From Dehalococcoidia bacterium (lineage in GTDB: Bacteria > Chloroflexota > Dehalococcoidia > SpSt-223), in assembly GCA_025054935.1 (NCBI GenBank), contig JANWZD010000001.1, positions 62,001-126,000 of the forward strand: a stretch of 64,000 nucleotides of DNA, written 5' to 3'. This document shows, in pieces, positions 50,655-60,005 of this stretch; the stretch's first letter is position 1, and each line of letters starts with the position of its first letter. Under the pieces are notes generated by a model, which did not search any database, was not told the origin of the DNA, and worked only from the letters and a program-made list of their open reading frames with translations. The translations under genes and the position numbers were made by a program.

Positions 50655-51427
50655 TCGGGGATGTTGAACAGCCGACGGGCGGTCGTCGCGGTACATGCAG
50701 CCACCTCCTCGAGCGGCGCGTCTTTCAACTCGGCGATCCGGGCCGCCACCTCGGCAACCCAGGCAGGTTCGTTGCGTTTGCCGCGAATGGCTTGCGGTGC
50801 GAGATAGGGCGCATCAGTTTCCGTGAGCAGCCGGTCGAGCGGGACCGCCCGCACGACCTCAGCGAGCGCAGTCGCCTTGGGATAGGTCACGGGGCCGGCA
50901 ATCGAGATCGCCATGCCGAGCGCGACCCCTTCCGCGGCCTCGGCAAGCGTGCCGGAGAAGCAGTGCAGCATCCCCCGCTGGCTCGCGGCGCCGCGCTCCC
51001 GCCAGGCGCGCAGGGTTGCCAGCACTGCGGGATAGGCGTCCCGCGCATGAATGCAGACGGGGAGCCCAAGCTCGGCAGCAAGGTCGAGCTGCTGCTCAAA
51101 CCACCGCTGCTGCACCTCGCGCGGCGCCCAGTCTCGGTAGTAGTCGAGCCCGATCTCGCCGATGGCGACGACTTTCGGGTGCGCCGCGAGCCGCCGCAGT
51201 TCATCGAGGTCGTCTGCGCGGGCGCGGGCTGTCTCGTTCGGATGGATGCCGACAGCTGCCCAGACGATGGGGAACTGCTCGGCGAGCGCTACGGCCGCTC
51301 GGCTGCTTGCGATATCGACGCCGCAGCTGACAATCGCTCTCACGCCGCCCTGTTCGGCGCGGCGGATCACGGCCGCGACATCATCGTACTGGGCATCGTC
51401 GAGGTGGGCGTGAGCGTCAACGAACAT
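50651..51427 (-). CDS. tatD: TatD family metal-dependent DNase
   Basis: A 258-residue TIM-barrel nuclease. Metal ligands are visible in order: FVDAHAHLDD at the start, the Glu in VVAIGEIGLDYYRD, the His in LPVCIHARDA, the His in GMLHCFSGT and the Asp in LLTETDAPYLAP. Family members act on DNA ends in repair and DNA turnover. ATG 51427 is inside the end of metG (11-nt overlap), and its stop overlaps the polyprenyl synthase start, so metG, tatD and the synthase form a coupled run; metG-tatD neighbours are common in bacteria. Confidence 0.94.
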   Translation of the reverse strand: MFVDAHAHLDDAQYDDVAAVIRRAEQGGVRAIVSCGVDIASSRAAVALAEQFPIVWAAVGIHPNETARARADDLDELRRLAAHPKVVAIGEIGLDYYRDWAPREVQQRWFEQQLDLAAELGLPVCIHARDAYPAVLATLRAWRERGAASQRGMLHCFSGTLAEAAEGVALGMAISIAGPVTYPKATALAEVVRAVPLDRLLTETDAPYLAPQAIRGKRNEPAWVAEVAARIAELKDAPLEEVAACTATTARRLFNIPE

Positions 51428-53090
51428 CCGCCGCCCCAAGCTTTGCTTGCTCTTCCTCGACGATCGATTCATCCAGCTTTTTGAAGAGCGGTATTGGCGT
51501 GCCAAGCTGCTGCCCGGCCGGGACATGCCCCGGACGGAAGCCGTTTGCCTCCAGCGGCTCGCTGAAGCCCAGCATCTCGTGGAGCCGCGCCGAACTGAAG
51601 GGAAGGTAGGGCGCGAGGAGCACCTTCAGGGCATTGATCGCTTGGAGGGCCGTGTAGAGCGCTCGCGCCGCGTGCTGCCGGTCGCTCTTGATGGCGTTCC
51701 AAGGTGCCTGCTCGTCGAGGTAGCGGTTTGTCTCTTGCGCAAGCGCCATCGCCTCGCGCAGCCCGTCGCGCAGCCGAACGGCAGCGATCGCCTCGTCGAC
51801 GGCGGCGAAGGCGCTCTCGATGCGGGTGAGCAGGGCGAGGTCCGCCTCGCCGAGAGGGCCCGGCTCGGGCACGCGCCCTTCGAAGTTGCGGACGGTGAAG
51901 GTAAGCACCCGGTTGACAAGATTGCCGTAGGTGGCGACCAGTTCGTCGTTGTTCCGCCGCCAGAAGTCGCGCCAGGAGAAGTCGCCGTCGTTCGTTTCGG
52001 GAAGCACAGCCGCGACGTAGTAGCGGAGCTGGTCAGGGTCGTAGCGGTCGAGGACGTCGAGCACCCAGACTGCCCAGTTCTGGCTGGTGGAGATCTTGCG
52101 CCGCTCGAGGTTCATGAACTCGTTCGCCGGCACGTCGTAGGGCAGGACGAGGTCGCCGTACGCCATCAGCATGGCCGGCCAGATCATGGTGTGGAAAGGG
52201 ATGTTGTCTTTGCCGATGAAGTAGTAGCTCTTCGCGCCGGGGCTCCACCAGCGCCGCCAGAGGTCGGGGTCGCCTTGGCGCACTGCCCATTCGATGCTGG
52301 CCGACAGATAGCCGATCACCGCTTCGAACCAGACGTAGATCCGCTTCTGCTCAAACCCCGGAACCGGCACCGGGACCCCCCATTCGATATCGCGCGTGAT
52401 CGCCCGGTCGATCAGCCCCTCTTCGAGATAGCGGATGGTGAAATTGCGCACGTTCGGACGCCAATGCTCTTGGCGCCGCACCCACTCGAGCAGCGGCTCC
52501 CGATATTTCGAGAGGCGGAAGAAGAAGTGCTCGGTCGGGCGGATCTCCGGCTTGCCTTGGGAGAGGACGCTCCGCATGTCGATCAGCTGGGTCGGCTCGA
52601 GTTGGCGGCCGCAGTTCTCGCACTGATCGCCGCGCGCGCGCGGATAGCTGCAGTAGGGGCAGGTGCCCTCGACGTAGCGGTCGGGGAGGAAGCGGCGCGC
52701 CACCGGGTCGTAGATGCCGTTCTCGGTGCGCCGGTAGAGGTCATCTTGGGCGAGCAGCTTGTTGAAGATGCGGTGCACCACCTCGCGGTGGTTGTCGGTG
52801 CCTGTGGTCGTGAAGAGATCGAAGCGGATACCCAGCCGGTCCCACGTCTCCAGAAACATGGCGTGGTAGCGGGCAACGATTTCCGCCGGGGAGACCCCCT
52901 CCATCTCTGCCTTGACCGTGATCGGCGTGCCGTGCTGGTCGCTGCCCGACACCATGAGGACCGCGTTCCCTTTCAGCCGGTGAAACCGCGCGAAGATGTC
53001 CGCGGGGAGATAGCAGCCGGCAAGCTGACCAACATGCACGGGGCCATTCGCATATGGCCAAGCCACGCCGATGAAGATCGTCTCGCTCAC
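51417..53090 (-). CDS. metG: methionyl-tRNA synthetase
   Basis: Charges tRNA-Met. The 557-residue protein begins FIGVAWPYANGPVHVGQLAG, the class I HIGH-type motif. A zinc knuckle follows (CPYCSYPRARGDQCENC), and the KMSKS motif reads RRKISTS near residue 330. The anticodon-binding helical domain forms the last 200 residues. There is no C-terminal tRNA-binding (EMAP-like) extension. GTG 53090 with GAGGGAGAGAG upstream is chosen; the longer TTG frame to 53132 adds residues without family likeness. Confidence 0.96.
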   Translation of the reverse strand: MSETIFIGVAWPYANGPVHVGQLAGCYLPADIFARFHRLKGNAVLMVSGSDQHGTPITVKAEMEGVSPAEIVARYHAMFLETWDRLGIRFDLFTTTGTDNHREVVHRIFNKLLAQDDLYRRTENGIYDPVARRFLPDRYVEGTCPYCSYPRARGDQCENCGRQLEPTQLIDMRSVLSQGKPEIRPTEHFFFRLSKYREPLLEWVRRQEHWRPNVRNFTIRYLEEGLIDRAITRDIEWGVPVPVPGFEQKRIYVWFEAVIGYLSASIEWAVRQGDPDLWRRWWSPGAKSYYFIGKDNIPFHTMIWPAMLMAYGDLVLPYDVPANEFMNLERRKISTSQNWAVWVLDVLDRYDPDQLRYYVAAVLPETNDGDFSWRDFWRRNNDELVATYGNLVNRVLTFTVRNFEGRVPEPGPLGEADLALLTRIESAFAAVDEAIAAVRLRDGLREAMALAQETNRYLDEQAPWNAIKSDRQHAARALYTALQAINALKVLLAPYLPFSSARLHEMLGFSEPLEANGFRPGHVPAGQQLGTPIPLFKKLDESIVEEEQAKLGAADVR

Positions 53091-53239
53091 GCTCTCTCCC
53101 TCGCGCCCAAGGCTCCCCCTACTGTACGGCAATCGCGCTGCCTGCTGCAGCGCGCGGAGTTTCAGTGAATTCTAACACGAATGAAAGCTCTTCTCGCAGG
53201 CGGCAGCCGTGCTCGCAAGCCGCTGCCGAGCGGGAGCGG

Positions 53240-55636
53240 CTACGGCGGCCGCACCTCGATGGTTCCGCCGGCGGCGACCACCCTTCCGCTTGCGCGCACC
53301 TCGATCGCTGCGCTCCCTGCCGATGCTTCTGGCAGCATCGCCACTGTGCGGTAGTCGGCGACGAGCTGGCCGACAGGGAGGCGGCCCGGGAGGGTCATCC
53401 TGCTCTCGCCTGACTGGCCGAGCAGGGTCTGGCCGCGGTCGTCGCTTCGGACCGCGATCACCTCAACCGGGGGAAGCGTTGGCTCCGGCGCAAGCAGCTG
53501 CCAGATCAGCGTAACGTCGACGGTCCCGCCGGGAGGCGCGCTCCTGCTGGCGATCAGGTAGCCGATGAGCCGCGCCCCCCCGGCCTCATAGGCTGCGGTG
53601 ACGTCGAGTTCGAGATCCTCTGGCCGATAGGGGATGCGCGGCGGGGGAAAGTCGACGGTTGTCAGGGTGCCGGCTGCCGGCGGGCCGGCGTGATAGGCAA
53701 CGACCTCGATCCGGAGCGGTCCGGGAAGAGTTCCCGGGCGCACGGGCAGGATAACGGCGTCGAGCGCTTCGTCGCCGGCCTTCCAGCGGCTTGTTCCCCA
53801 GTGGTCATTGGCAAGCAGCGGACGATCGACTTGGCCGACGAGCCGACCGGCACTGTCGAAGGCGCGGTAGGAGAGCCGTTCGTCGTTCCTGCCTGCTGCC
53901 AGCAGCCGCCAGCGCACGATCACGGCGAGATCGCGTCCGCTCCAAGTGGGGGCGACATCGAACGCGACTGCCTCGAGCCGGCCGCCGAGGATACACTGCG
54001 TCGGCGCGAGCGGCGGCAGCCGGAAATCCGCTGCCGGCGGGAGGTCGAAGCCGAGAAAGTCGAAGCCGCGCCGCTCTTCGCCGACCACATCCAGCCCGGC
54101 GCGGTTGAGGAGGAACGGCACAAGCCCTTTCGGGTCGGCGTCGATATGGGGTCCCTTCTCCCAGACGAACGTGTAGATCCGCCGACAGGCACGGCACAGT
54201 TGGGTCAGGGCGTCCGGCGTCTCGTTGTCGTCAATCCGGAGAAAGACGTACGGCGCCGGCCCGCGGTAGAGAAACTGGATCGACCGGTGCTGGTAGTTGC
54301 GGCTTGGCGGCCAGGCGTTGCTGATCGGCAGCAGGAAGAACACGCCGGGTTCGTGAGCGCGGGCATTCATCGCCGCCACCGCGTCGAAGGCCTCGCCGCT
54401 GCGCGCCGCCTGTGCCTCCGGGTGCTCCGCCCAGAACGCGAACGTACTCGCGGTGCCGACAGCGACGAGTAACACCAGCCCCACGCCCACGGCCGCTCCG
54501 GCCGGCCAGAGACGAGGCGCACGAGCAGTGACGAGGCGCAGCAGCGCCTCGAACCCGATTGCTGGGAAGAGAAAGGCGACCGGAATCATCGAGACCAATC
54601 GCGCCGTATTCGGGTTGTTGTCGTCGGAAAGGATGCCTGGCAGCAGCATTCCTCCCGCCCAGACCAGCACGAGGAGCGACTCCGGCCGGCGCGCCCGCGC
54701 CAGCAGCGCCACGGCGCCAATGACTGCAAGTGCGGCCACCGGCGGGTCGAAGATCGGCCGGCCCGGAAGGTTGTGATACCAGTTCGGGTCGCCCTGCCAG
54801 AGAAAGGCCCCGACCGCCTCGCGCGTCGTCCGCAGCAGAGCAAGCGGCACGCTCCCCTCCGGGATGCCCGGCCGGAAGACCGAAACATGGCTCGCTCGTC
54901 CGGTGAATGCTCCTGGGTCCTGCAGGTAGTACAGTCCGAGCGGCAGCCAGATCAGCGCGCTCACCGCGCCTGCGACCGCCATCCCGCGCCAATGACGGCG
55001 CAAGATTGGCTCGTTCCCGGCGAGTACCGCGTGCGCTGCGAGGAAGCCGACGAGGACGACGGGGAGCAGCCGAGCAGGAAGATAGCAATACAGCGTGACG
55101 CCGAGAGCAGCCCCGGCGGCGAAAAATCGGCCCCACGCTGGCGGCGCGGCGCTCCAGGCCCGCCAGAACAGCCAGACCGTAAGCGCAGCAAAGGGGGGAA
55201 GCGCAGCGTTCGGAATGGCCGTCCGGCTGATGACAAGCGGCCAAAACGTTGTGCCGACGAGTCCTGCGGCGAGCAGCGCGATCAGGGTCGCGCGCTGGCG
55301 ACCGAGACTGTCGAAGAGGTCGCGCGCGAGCATGAAAGTGAGAGGCACCATGATGATGCCGAGCAGCATCATCGGCAGCCGCAGCGCCAGCGGCTCGCGG
55401 CCGAGCCAGGCGACGAAGGGGGCGATCAGATAGACATAGAGCGGTTCGCGATACGCTTCGCGGAAGTAGATCTGGAACTCGCCCGCCAGCACCCGCAGCG
55501 CGTCGGTTCCGGCCAGCCCTTCGTCATACTCGAGACCGTAGGGCCAGCCGGCGGCGTTCCAGAAGCGCAGCCAGGCGGCGATCGCGACGAACAGCGCTAG
55601 CACCAGCCACGGAGCGAGCCGTCTCGCCGCAGTCAC
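53240..55636 (-). CDS. GT39-like (GT-C) glycosyltransferase with C-terminal soluble domain
   Basis: A 798-residue relative of the enzyme at 32166-34592. It has about 12 helices up to roughly residue 430, with the acidic loop PYGLEYDEGLAGTDALRVLA and AYREPLYVYLIAPFVAWLG. The second half is outside the membrane and beta-rich, with two related modules (IVRWRLLAAGRNDERLSYRA; VTLIWQLLAPEPTLPPVEVI). It should move sugar from a polyprenyl phosphate to an outer acceptor. GTG 55636 overlaps the stop of the glycosidase-like gene (GTGA); the longer frame to 55897 is only the complement of that gene. Confidence 0.86.
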   Translation of the reverse strand: MTAARRLAPWLVLALFVAIAAWLRFWNAAGWPYGLEYDEGLAGTDALRVLAGEFQIYFREAYREPLYVYLIAPFVAWLGREPLALRLPMMLLGIIMVPLTFMLARDLFDSLGRQRATLIALLAAGLVGTTFWPLVISRTAIPNAALPPFAALTVWLFWRAWSAAPPAWGRFFAAGAALGVTLYCYLPARLLPVVLVGFLAAHAVLAGNEPILRRHWRGMAVAGAVSALIWLPLGLYYLQDPGAFTGRASHVSVFRPGIPEGSVPLALLRTTREAVGAFLWQGDPNWYHNLPGRPIFDPPVAALAVIGAVALLARARRPESLLVLVWAGGMLLPGILSDDNNPNTARLVSMIPVAFLFPAIGFEALLRLVTARAPRLWPAGAAVGVGLVLLVAVGTASTFAFWAEHPEAQAARSGEAFDAVAAMNARAHEPGVFFLLPISNAWPPSRNYQHRSIQFLYRGPAPYVFLRIDDNETPDALTQLCRACRRIYTFVWEKGPHIDADPKGLVPFLLNRAGLDVVGEERRGFDFLGFDLPPAADFRLPPLAPTQCILGGRLEAVAFDVAPTWSGRDLAVIVRWRLLAAGRNDERLSYRAFDSAGRLVGQVDRPLLANDHWGTSRWKAGDEALDAVILPVRPGTLPGPLRIEVVAYHAGPPAAGTLTTVDFPPPRIPYRPEDLELDVTAAYEAGGARLIGYLIASRSAPPGGTVDVTLIWQLLAPEPTLPPVEVIAVRSDDRGQTLLGQSGESRMTLPGRLPVGQLVADYRTVAMLPEASAGSAAIEVRASGRVVAAGGTIEVRPP

Positions 55637-58302
55637 CTTGCTGTCACCTCGACGGTGTGCTGGCCGGGGCCGAGCGGCGCCACCCACATCCAGCGCTTCC
55701 CGCCCGAGACGACGGTGGGGCCGTCGTAGACTGCCCCGTTCACGAGGACGCGCTCGCCCGCGGGGAGCGGCCCGACGCGCAGTGCCGTTGCGAGCGGCGT
55801 GCTCAGCTCGTACCGCAGGAGGTCGCCCCGGCGCGTTGCGCGGAGGTCGACCGCGCCGCCCGGCACCGGCCAAGCGGTCACCTCGAGACTTTCCCATGCG
55901 GCGGGCAGGCGGGGTAGGAGGCGAACGCCGCTTGGGCTGCGCTCGATGCCGGCAACCAGCGCGAGCGCCTTCAGCACTTCGGCTTGGTGGACGGCGTTGC
56001 CGAGGTCTCCCGTTCGGTACCAGCGCCGGCCGTCAGCCGAGACGGCGATCCCCTCGGGCACGAGGTACGGCGAGCGGCGCGCATCATAGCCGAGAGCGGC
56101 CAGCGTCTCGAGCAGCGTCGCGGCCGTCTCGAGATCGTCGAGCAAGAGCGCACTCTGCGCGAGAAATGCTTGTCCATAGCCGACGGCTCGGACGCAGGCG
56201 AAGTTGGGACACCGCCCGAGCTGACGTCGATAGGTGAGCTCGGCGATGGCGCGCTCCTCAGCGGTCAGTGAGGAGAGGTCGTAGTCCCCAATGTCGGCGG
56301 CGGTGAAGACGGGGGCGAGCGCTTCATGACCGTAACCCCAGTTCCAAGCGACCGATCGCCAGCCGTCGGGGTCGAGAAGCTGGCGATTGACCGCTGCGCG
56401 GATCCGCTCCGCAGCCGCCTCGAACCGCCGCGCCCGGTCGGGCTCGCCGATCGCCTCCATCAGCCGTGCAGCGGCGAGCAGGCTGCGCCAAGCGAGGGTG
56501 TTCGACAGCACATCGTAGCCGCCGTCGTTTGCGGCCTCCCCTTCGCCGTAGAGCAGCCCATCGCGGCTGCGCCAGCGCTCCGGCTGCTCAAGCTGGAGGA
56601 GGAACCATTCAGCGGCGTCGCGGACCGTGCCCGCATGACGCGCCAGCCACGCGTGGTCGCGGCTGCGCGCGTCCCAGGCCGCGGCATAGGCGAGGAGGAG
56701 CAGCCCCTGCGAGTCGTTCTCCCAGTTGCCGTCGCCGCGATGGTCGGCGTCGATGTAGAGCGGTTCGCCGAGCACAGTGGTCCAGCGCGGGGGCAGCCGC
56801 TCGCCGTCGCGGGCGTAGCGCGGATAGCCGTTCGGCAGGTCGTACAGGCGGTCGCCGGCGAAGACCAGCGCCCGCTCGACCGCCTCTGCCTCGCCCCAGC
56901 GCAGCAGTTCGAGCGCCGCGCGTCCGAGGTCGCGCGCCCAGACCTGGTCGGCGAAGGAGCCGGCGCCGTCGCGCCAGGCGCCGACGCCCTGGTAGCTGCC
57001 GTAGTTCGGCGCCCGCGGCGTCGAGGTGCGGAAGGGGCGGTCGGTGGCGAACTTGCCCGCCAAATCGGCGCGGTTAGCGCGCCAGACCCCGGTCAGCAGC
57101 GCGCCCGATCCGCCGAGGCGCAGGTCCGGTCGGCTCGGCTCGGGGAGCGGAGCCGGGCTTCGCGGGCGCTCGCTGGGGGCGAGGGTCGCGGCCAGCGGTG
57201 CCACCTCGTCCATCCAGCGGCGGTCGGCAAGGTCGCGGGGCGTCACCGGGCGGGGGGCTGGCGCCGGTCCACGCTCCAGTGGCAGCGCGCCGGCGATGCG
57301 GTCGCGCGAGCGGACGGAGATGGCGGCGATGATCGGCACGCCCTGCTTCGCCGGGCTGTCGATGAGGACGAGCGCCGCGATCGGCTCGGGCCGGGGAACG
57401 ATCTCCCACGAGAAGAGTGCTGTCGGATGGTCGGCTAGGACGAGGCGCAGCGCCGCGTCGCGCGCTGCCCGCGCCGCCGGGTCGTCGAACGGCTGCGGGA
57501 ACGGCCCGCCCCAGCGCTCGGACGAGAGATGCGTCCGCCACCAGAGGGTCCAGCCGAAGATGAGCGGCACGCGGTCGACAATGCCGCTGGCGTAGCGGAT
57601 TTCGATCGCCCCTGCCTCTTCGCCGACAAACTGCCGGTCGCCGGTGTCGCCCTGCACTTCGTAGTCCCGCCACCAGCCGATGCCGTGGTCATAGCTGCTC
57701 AGCCCGCCGAGGAGAGCGATCCGGTCTGCGGCGACATTGAGGGGAAGCGCGCGCTCGCTGTTGTGGATGAGCGGCACGTGGCCGATGCGGAAGCCGGCGG
57801 GGGCGCCGTTGGGAGCGGCTAGCCGCTGGCTCCACCAGCCGGCGCGGCCGCGCTCGACCCGCAGTTCCAGCCGGTACGTGCCTCGGTCGCCCGTCGGCGT
57901 GTCGAGATCGAGCCAGCGGCGGTCCTCGATTTCGTCGAAGGTCTGCTCGGCGACAGTGCGACCGCTGGCGTGGTCGACCAGCCGCAGCCGCACTCCAGCC
58001 GCCCCGCCGTCGGTCGCCACGAGCAGCCCAGCGCGCCGAAACGGCTCGGCGGCCGTGAACCGCATCGCCAGCGTCTCTCCGGGGCCGACAAGGGCGGGCT
58101 CATCCTCGTCAGAGAACTGCACCCGTCGGGCGCCGGTCGGCAATGTCAGCCGGAGGGTCCGCAAAACAAGCGCCTCAGGGCTGCCGTTCCGCTCCGCGAG
58201 CGTCTCCTCCGGCAGGACGAGCGCCTGCCAGCGGGGCGCCCCGTCGCCGGCCGGCAGCAGCGGGAGCAGCAGAGTGAGCACCAGAGCGAGGCGCCGGCCC
58301 AT
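55633..58302 (-). CDS. secreted (alpha/alpha)6-barrel glycosidase-like protein
   Basis: An 889-residue exported protein with a clear signal peptide (MGRRLALVLTLLLPLLPAGD). Residues 30-180 are a beta-rich part like carbohydrate-binding or fibronectin-type modules. From about residue 420 there is a six-hairpin barrel: SYQGVGAWRDGAGSFADQVW, IDADHRGDGNWENDSQGLLL, NDGGYDVLSNTLAWRSLLAA and VAWNWGYGHEALAPV, as in glucoamylase or GH78/GH95-like proteins. A final beta domain (GKRWMWVAPLGPGQHTVEVT) closes it. Catalytic acids may be in WARDLG and WNWGYGHE; the sugar is unknown. It is co-translated with the GT-C enzyme. Confidence 0.72.
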   Translation of the reverse strand: MGRRLALVLTLLLPLLPAGDGAPRWQALVLPEETLAERNGSPEALVLRTLRLTLPTGARRVQFSDEDEPALVGPGETLAMRFTAAEPFRRAGLLVATDGGAAGVRLRLVDHASGRTVAEQTFDEIEDRRWLDLDTPTGDRGTYRLELRVERGRAGWWSQRLAAPNGAPAGFRIGHVPLIHNSERALPLNVAADRIALLGGLSSYDHGIGWWRDYEVQGDTGDRQFVGEEAGAIEIRYASGIVDRVPLIFGWTLWWRTHLSSERWGGPFPQPFDDPAARAARDAALRLVLADHPTALFSWEIVPRPEPIAALVLIDSPAKQGVPIIAAISVRSRDRIAGALPLERGPAPAPRPVTPRDLADRRWMDEVAPLAATLAPSERPRSPAPLPEPSRPDLRLGGSGALLTGVWRANRADLAGKFATDRPFRTSTPRAPNYGSYQGVGAWRDGAGSFADQVWARDLGRAALELLRWGEAEAVERALVFAGDRLYDLPNGYPRYARDGERLPPRWTTVLGEPLYIDADHRGDGNWENDSQGLLLLAYAAAWDARSRDHAWLARHAGTVRDAAEWFLLQLEQPERWRSRDGLLYGEGEAANDGGYDVLSNTLAWRSLLAAARLMEAIGEPDRARRFEAAAERIRAAVNRQLLDPDGWRSVAWNWGYGHEALAPVFTAADIGDYDLSSLTAEERAIAELTYRRQLGRCPNFACVRAVGYGQAFLAQSALLLDDLETAATLLETLAALGYDARRSPYLVPEGIAVSADGRRWYRTGDLGNAVHQAEVLKALALVAGIERSPSGVRLLPRLPAAWESLEVTAWPVPGGAVDLRATRRGDLLRYELSTPLATALRVGPLPAGERVLVNGAVYDGPTVVSGGKRWMWVAPLGPGQHTVEVTAR

Positions 58303-58354
58303 CGCCCGGAGGATAGGGGAATCGAGGAAGCGCGGCTATCGGGGGGCGAGCGGG

Positions 58355-58984
58355 TTAGAAGAGGGAGAGCTGTTTCGGCTCAGGCGGCGGCTCGGGCGCG
58401 GCGGTCGCTTTGGCGCGCCGCTCTGCGCGGGCGCGCTCGAGAAGCGCCGGCAGCTTCTGAAAATCCTCGAACAGCGCAGGCCGGAGCGCCTGATTGTGGA
58501 GCGCCGCTGCCGGGTGGAAGAACGGCATCACCCAGACCTCGCCGATCTTCGCCGGCTGGCCGTGGATGCGCGAGATACTCGCCTTGAAATAACGCGCCAT
58601 CGAATGCCGCCCGAGCGTGCAGATGACGAGCGGCGCGAGGACCTGCAGCTGCGCCTCGAGCCAGGGACGACAGGCCGCGATCTCGTTCGGCAGCGGGTCG
58701 CGATTGTTCGGCGGCCGGCACTTGACGACGTTCGTGATGTAGACGTCCTCGCGCCGGAGGCCGATCGACTGGAGCAGTTCGGTCAAGAGCTGGCCGGCTT
58801 GCCCCACGAAGGGGCGGCCCTGACGGTCTTCGTTGAAGCCGGGCGCTTCGCCGATGAAGAGCACCTCCGCGTTCACCGGGCCTTCCCCCGGAACGACGCG
58901 CGTCCGCGCTTCGGCAAGAGGACAGCGGCGGCAGGCTTTCATCTCGGATTCGAGGGCAGCCAGGCGCTCAGCAGCAGTGGTCAT
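58355..58984 (-). CDS. family-4 uracil-DNA glycosylase
   Basis: A 209-residue iron-sulfur glycosylase that cuts uracil from DNA. The four cluster cysteines are Cys18, Cys21, Cys89 and Cys105. Motif A is GEAPGFNEDRQGRPFVGQAG with Glu46, and the late motif is MPFFHPAAALHN with the catalytic-loop His. The extreme C-terminus is QLSLF, the consensus that binds the bacterial sliding clamp, on a Pro/Glu-rich flexible tail. ATG 58984 overlaps the plsX stop (ATGA). Such enzymes are frequent in thermophiles and high-GC bacteria. Confidence 0.95.
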   Translation of the reverse strand: MTTAAERLAALESEMKACRRCPLAEARTRVVPGEGPVNAEVLFIGEAPGFNEDRQGRPFVGQAGQLLTELLQSIGLRREDVYITNVVKCRPPNNRDPLPNEIAACRPWLEAQLQVLAPLVICTLGRHSMARYFKASISRIHGQPAKIGEVWVMPFFHPAAALHNQALRPALFEDFQKLPALLERARAERRAKATAAPEPPPEPKQLSLF

Positions 58985-59979
58985 GGGTGATCCCCCGAAG
59001 AGGACGGCGTGCCCAGCCCGGCCGCGATCGCCTCGACGAGCCGCTGGTCGATGGCGTTTTTGGCGACCCGGATCGCCGCCTTGATGGCGCGGGCGTCGGA
59101 CCGGCCATGGGCCACGATCGCCAGCCCGCGGACGCCGAGGAGCGGCGCGCCGCCGTACTCAGCGTAGTCGAGCTTCTTGGCGATGCGGCGGAAAGCCGGC
59201 CGGAGGAAGCCAGCCGCTACCTTCGTCACGATGCTGGCGGTCAGTTCGTCGCGCAGGATCGCAAAGAGGGTCTCGCTCACGCCTTCGGCCAGCTTGATCA
59301 CGACGTTGCCGGTAAAGCCGTCGGTCACGATCACGTCGGCGGTGCCGGCCGGAATGTCGCGCCCTTCGACATTGCCGATGAAGTTCAGCCCGGCTTCCTT
59401 GAGCAGCGGAAAGGCCTCCTGGACCAGCTGGTTTCCTTTCGTCTCCTCCTCGCCGTTCGAGAGCAGGCCCACCCGCGGTCGGCTGATGCCGAGCACGATT
59501 TCGGCATAGAGGCTGCCCATCACGGCGAACTGACGCAGCCAGTCTGGCCGAACGTCGGCGTTCGCGCCGACATCGATCAGCACGACCCGCCCCGTCCGCG
59601 TCGGGAAAACGGTGGCAAGTGCCGGCCGATCAACGCCAGGGAGCCGGCCCAGCGTGAGGAGCGCCGCCGCCATCGTCGCGCCGCTGTTCCCCGCCGACAC
59701 GAAGGCGCCGCCCCGCTCCTTAACGCGCTCGATGCCGACGACGATGGACGAGTCGCGCTTGCTGCGCACGGCCCGCGCTGGATGTTCGTCCATCCCAATC
59801 ACGCTCGCTGCATCCAGCACAGTGATCCCGTCGGAGGCGCCAGCGAGCTCGCGCTCGATGAGCGCCTGCGGTCCCACAAGCGTCACCGCGACGCCCAGCT
59901 CGCGCACCGCAAGCTGGGCGCCTTTGACAATCTCCGACGGCGCATGATCTCCGCCCATCGCGTCGACGACGATCTCCAC
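58981..59979 (-). CDS. plsX: phosphate acyltransferase PlsX
   Basis: Makes acyl-phosphate from acyl-ACP for phospholipid synthesis by PlsY. The 332-residue protein has the diagnostic start IVVDAMGGDHAPSEIVKGA, then VSAGNSGATMAAALL, VLIDVGANADVRPDWL and DVIVTDGFTGNVVIKLAEG. The C-terminus is slightly extended with Ser/Gly. The start is GTG 59979 with GGGGGAG upstream. The usual partners (rpmF, fabD, fabH, acpP) are not here; instead plsX is coupled to a uracil-DNA glycosylase. Confidence 0.96.
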   Translation of the reverse strand: MEIVVDAMGGDHAPSEIVKGAQLAVRELGVAVTLVGPQALIERELAGASDGITVLDAASVIGMDEHPARAVRSKRDSSIVVGIERVKERGGAFVSAGNSGATMAAALLTLGRLPGVDRPALATVFPTRTGRVVLIDVGANADVRPDWLRQFAVMGSLYAEIVLGISRPRVGLLSNGEEETKGNQLVQEAFPLLKEAGLNFIGNVEGRDIPAGTADVIVTDGFTGNVVIKLAEGVSETLFAILRDELTASIVTKVAAGFLRPAFRRIAKKLDYAEYGGAPLLGVRGLAIVAHGRSDARAIKAAIRVAKNAIDQRLVEAIAAGLGTPSSSGDHP

Positions 59980-60005
59980 CGCTCTCCCCCTCGGTCTTTC
60001 TCTGC

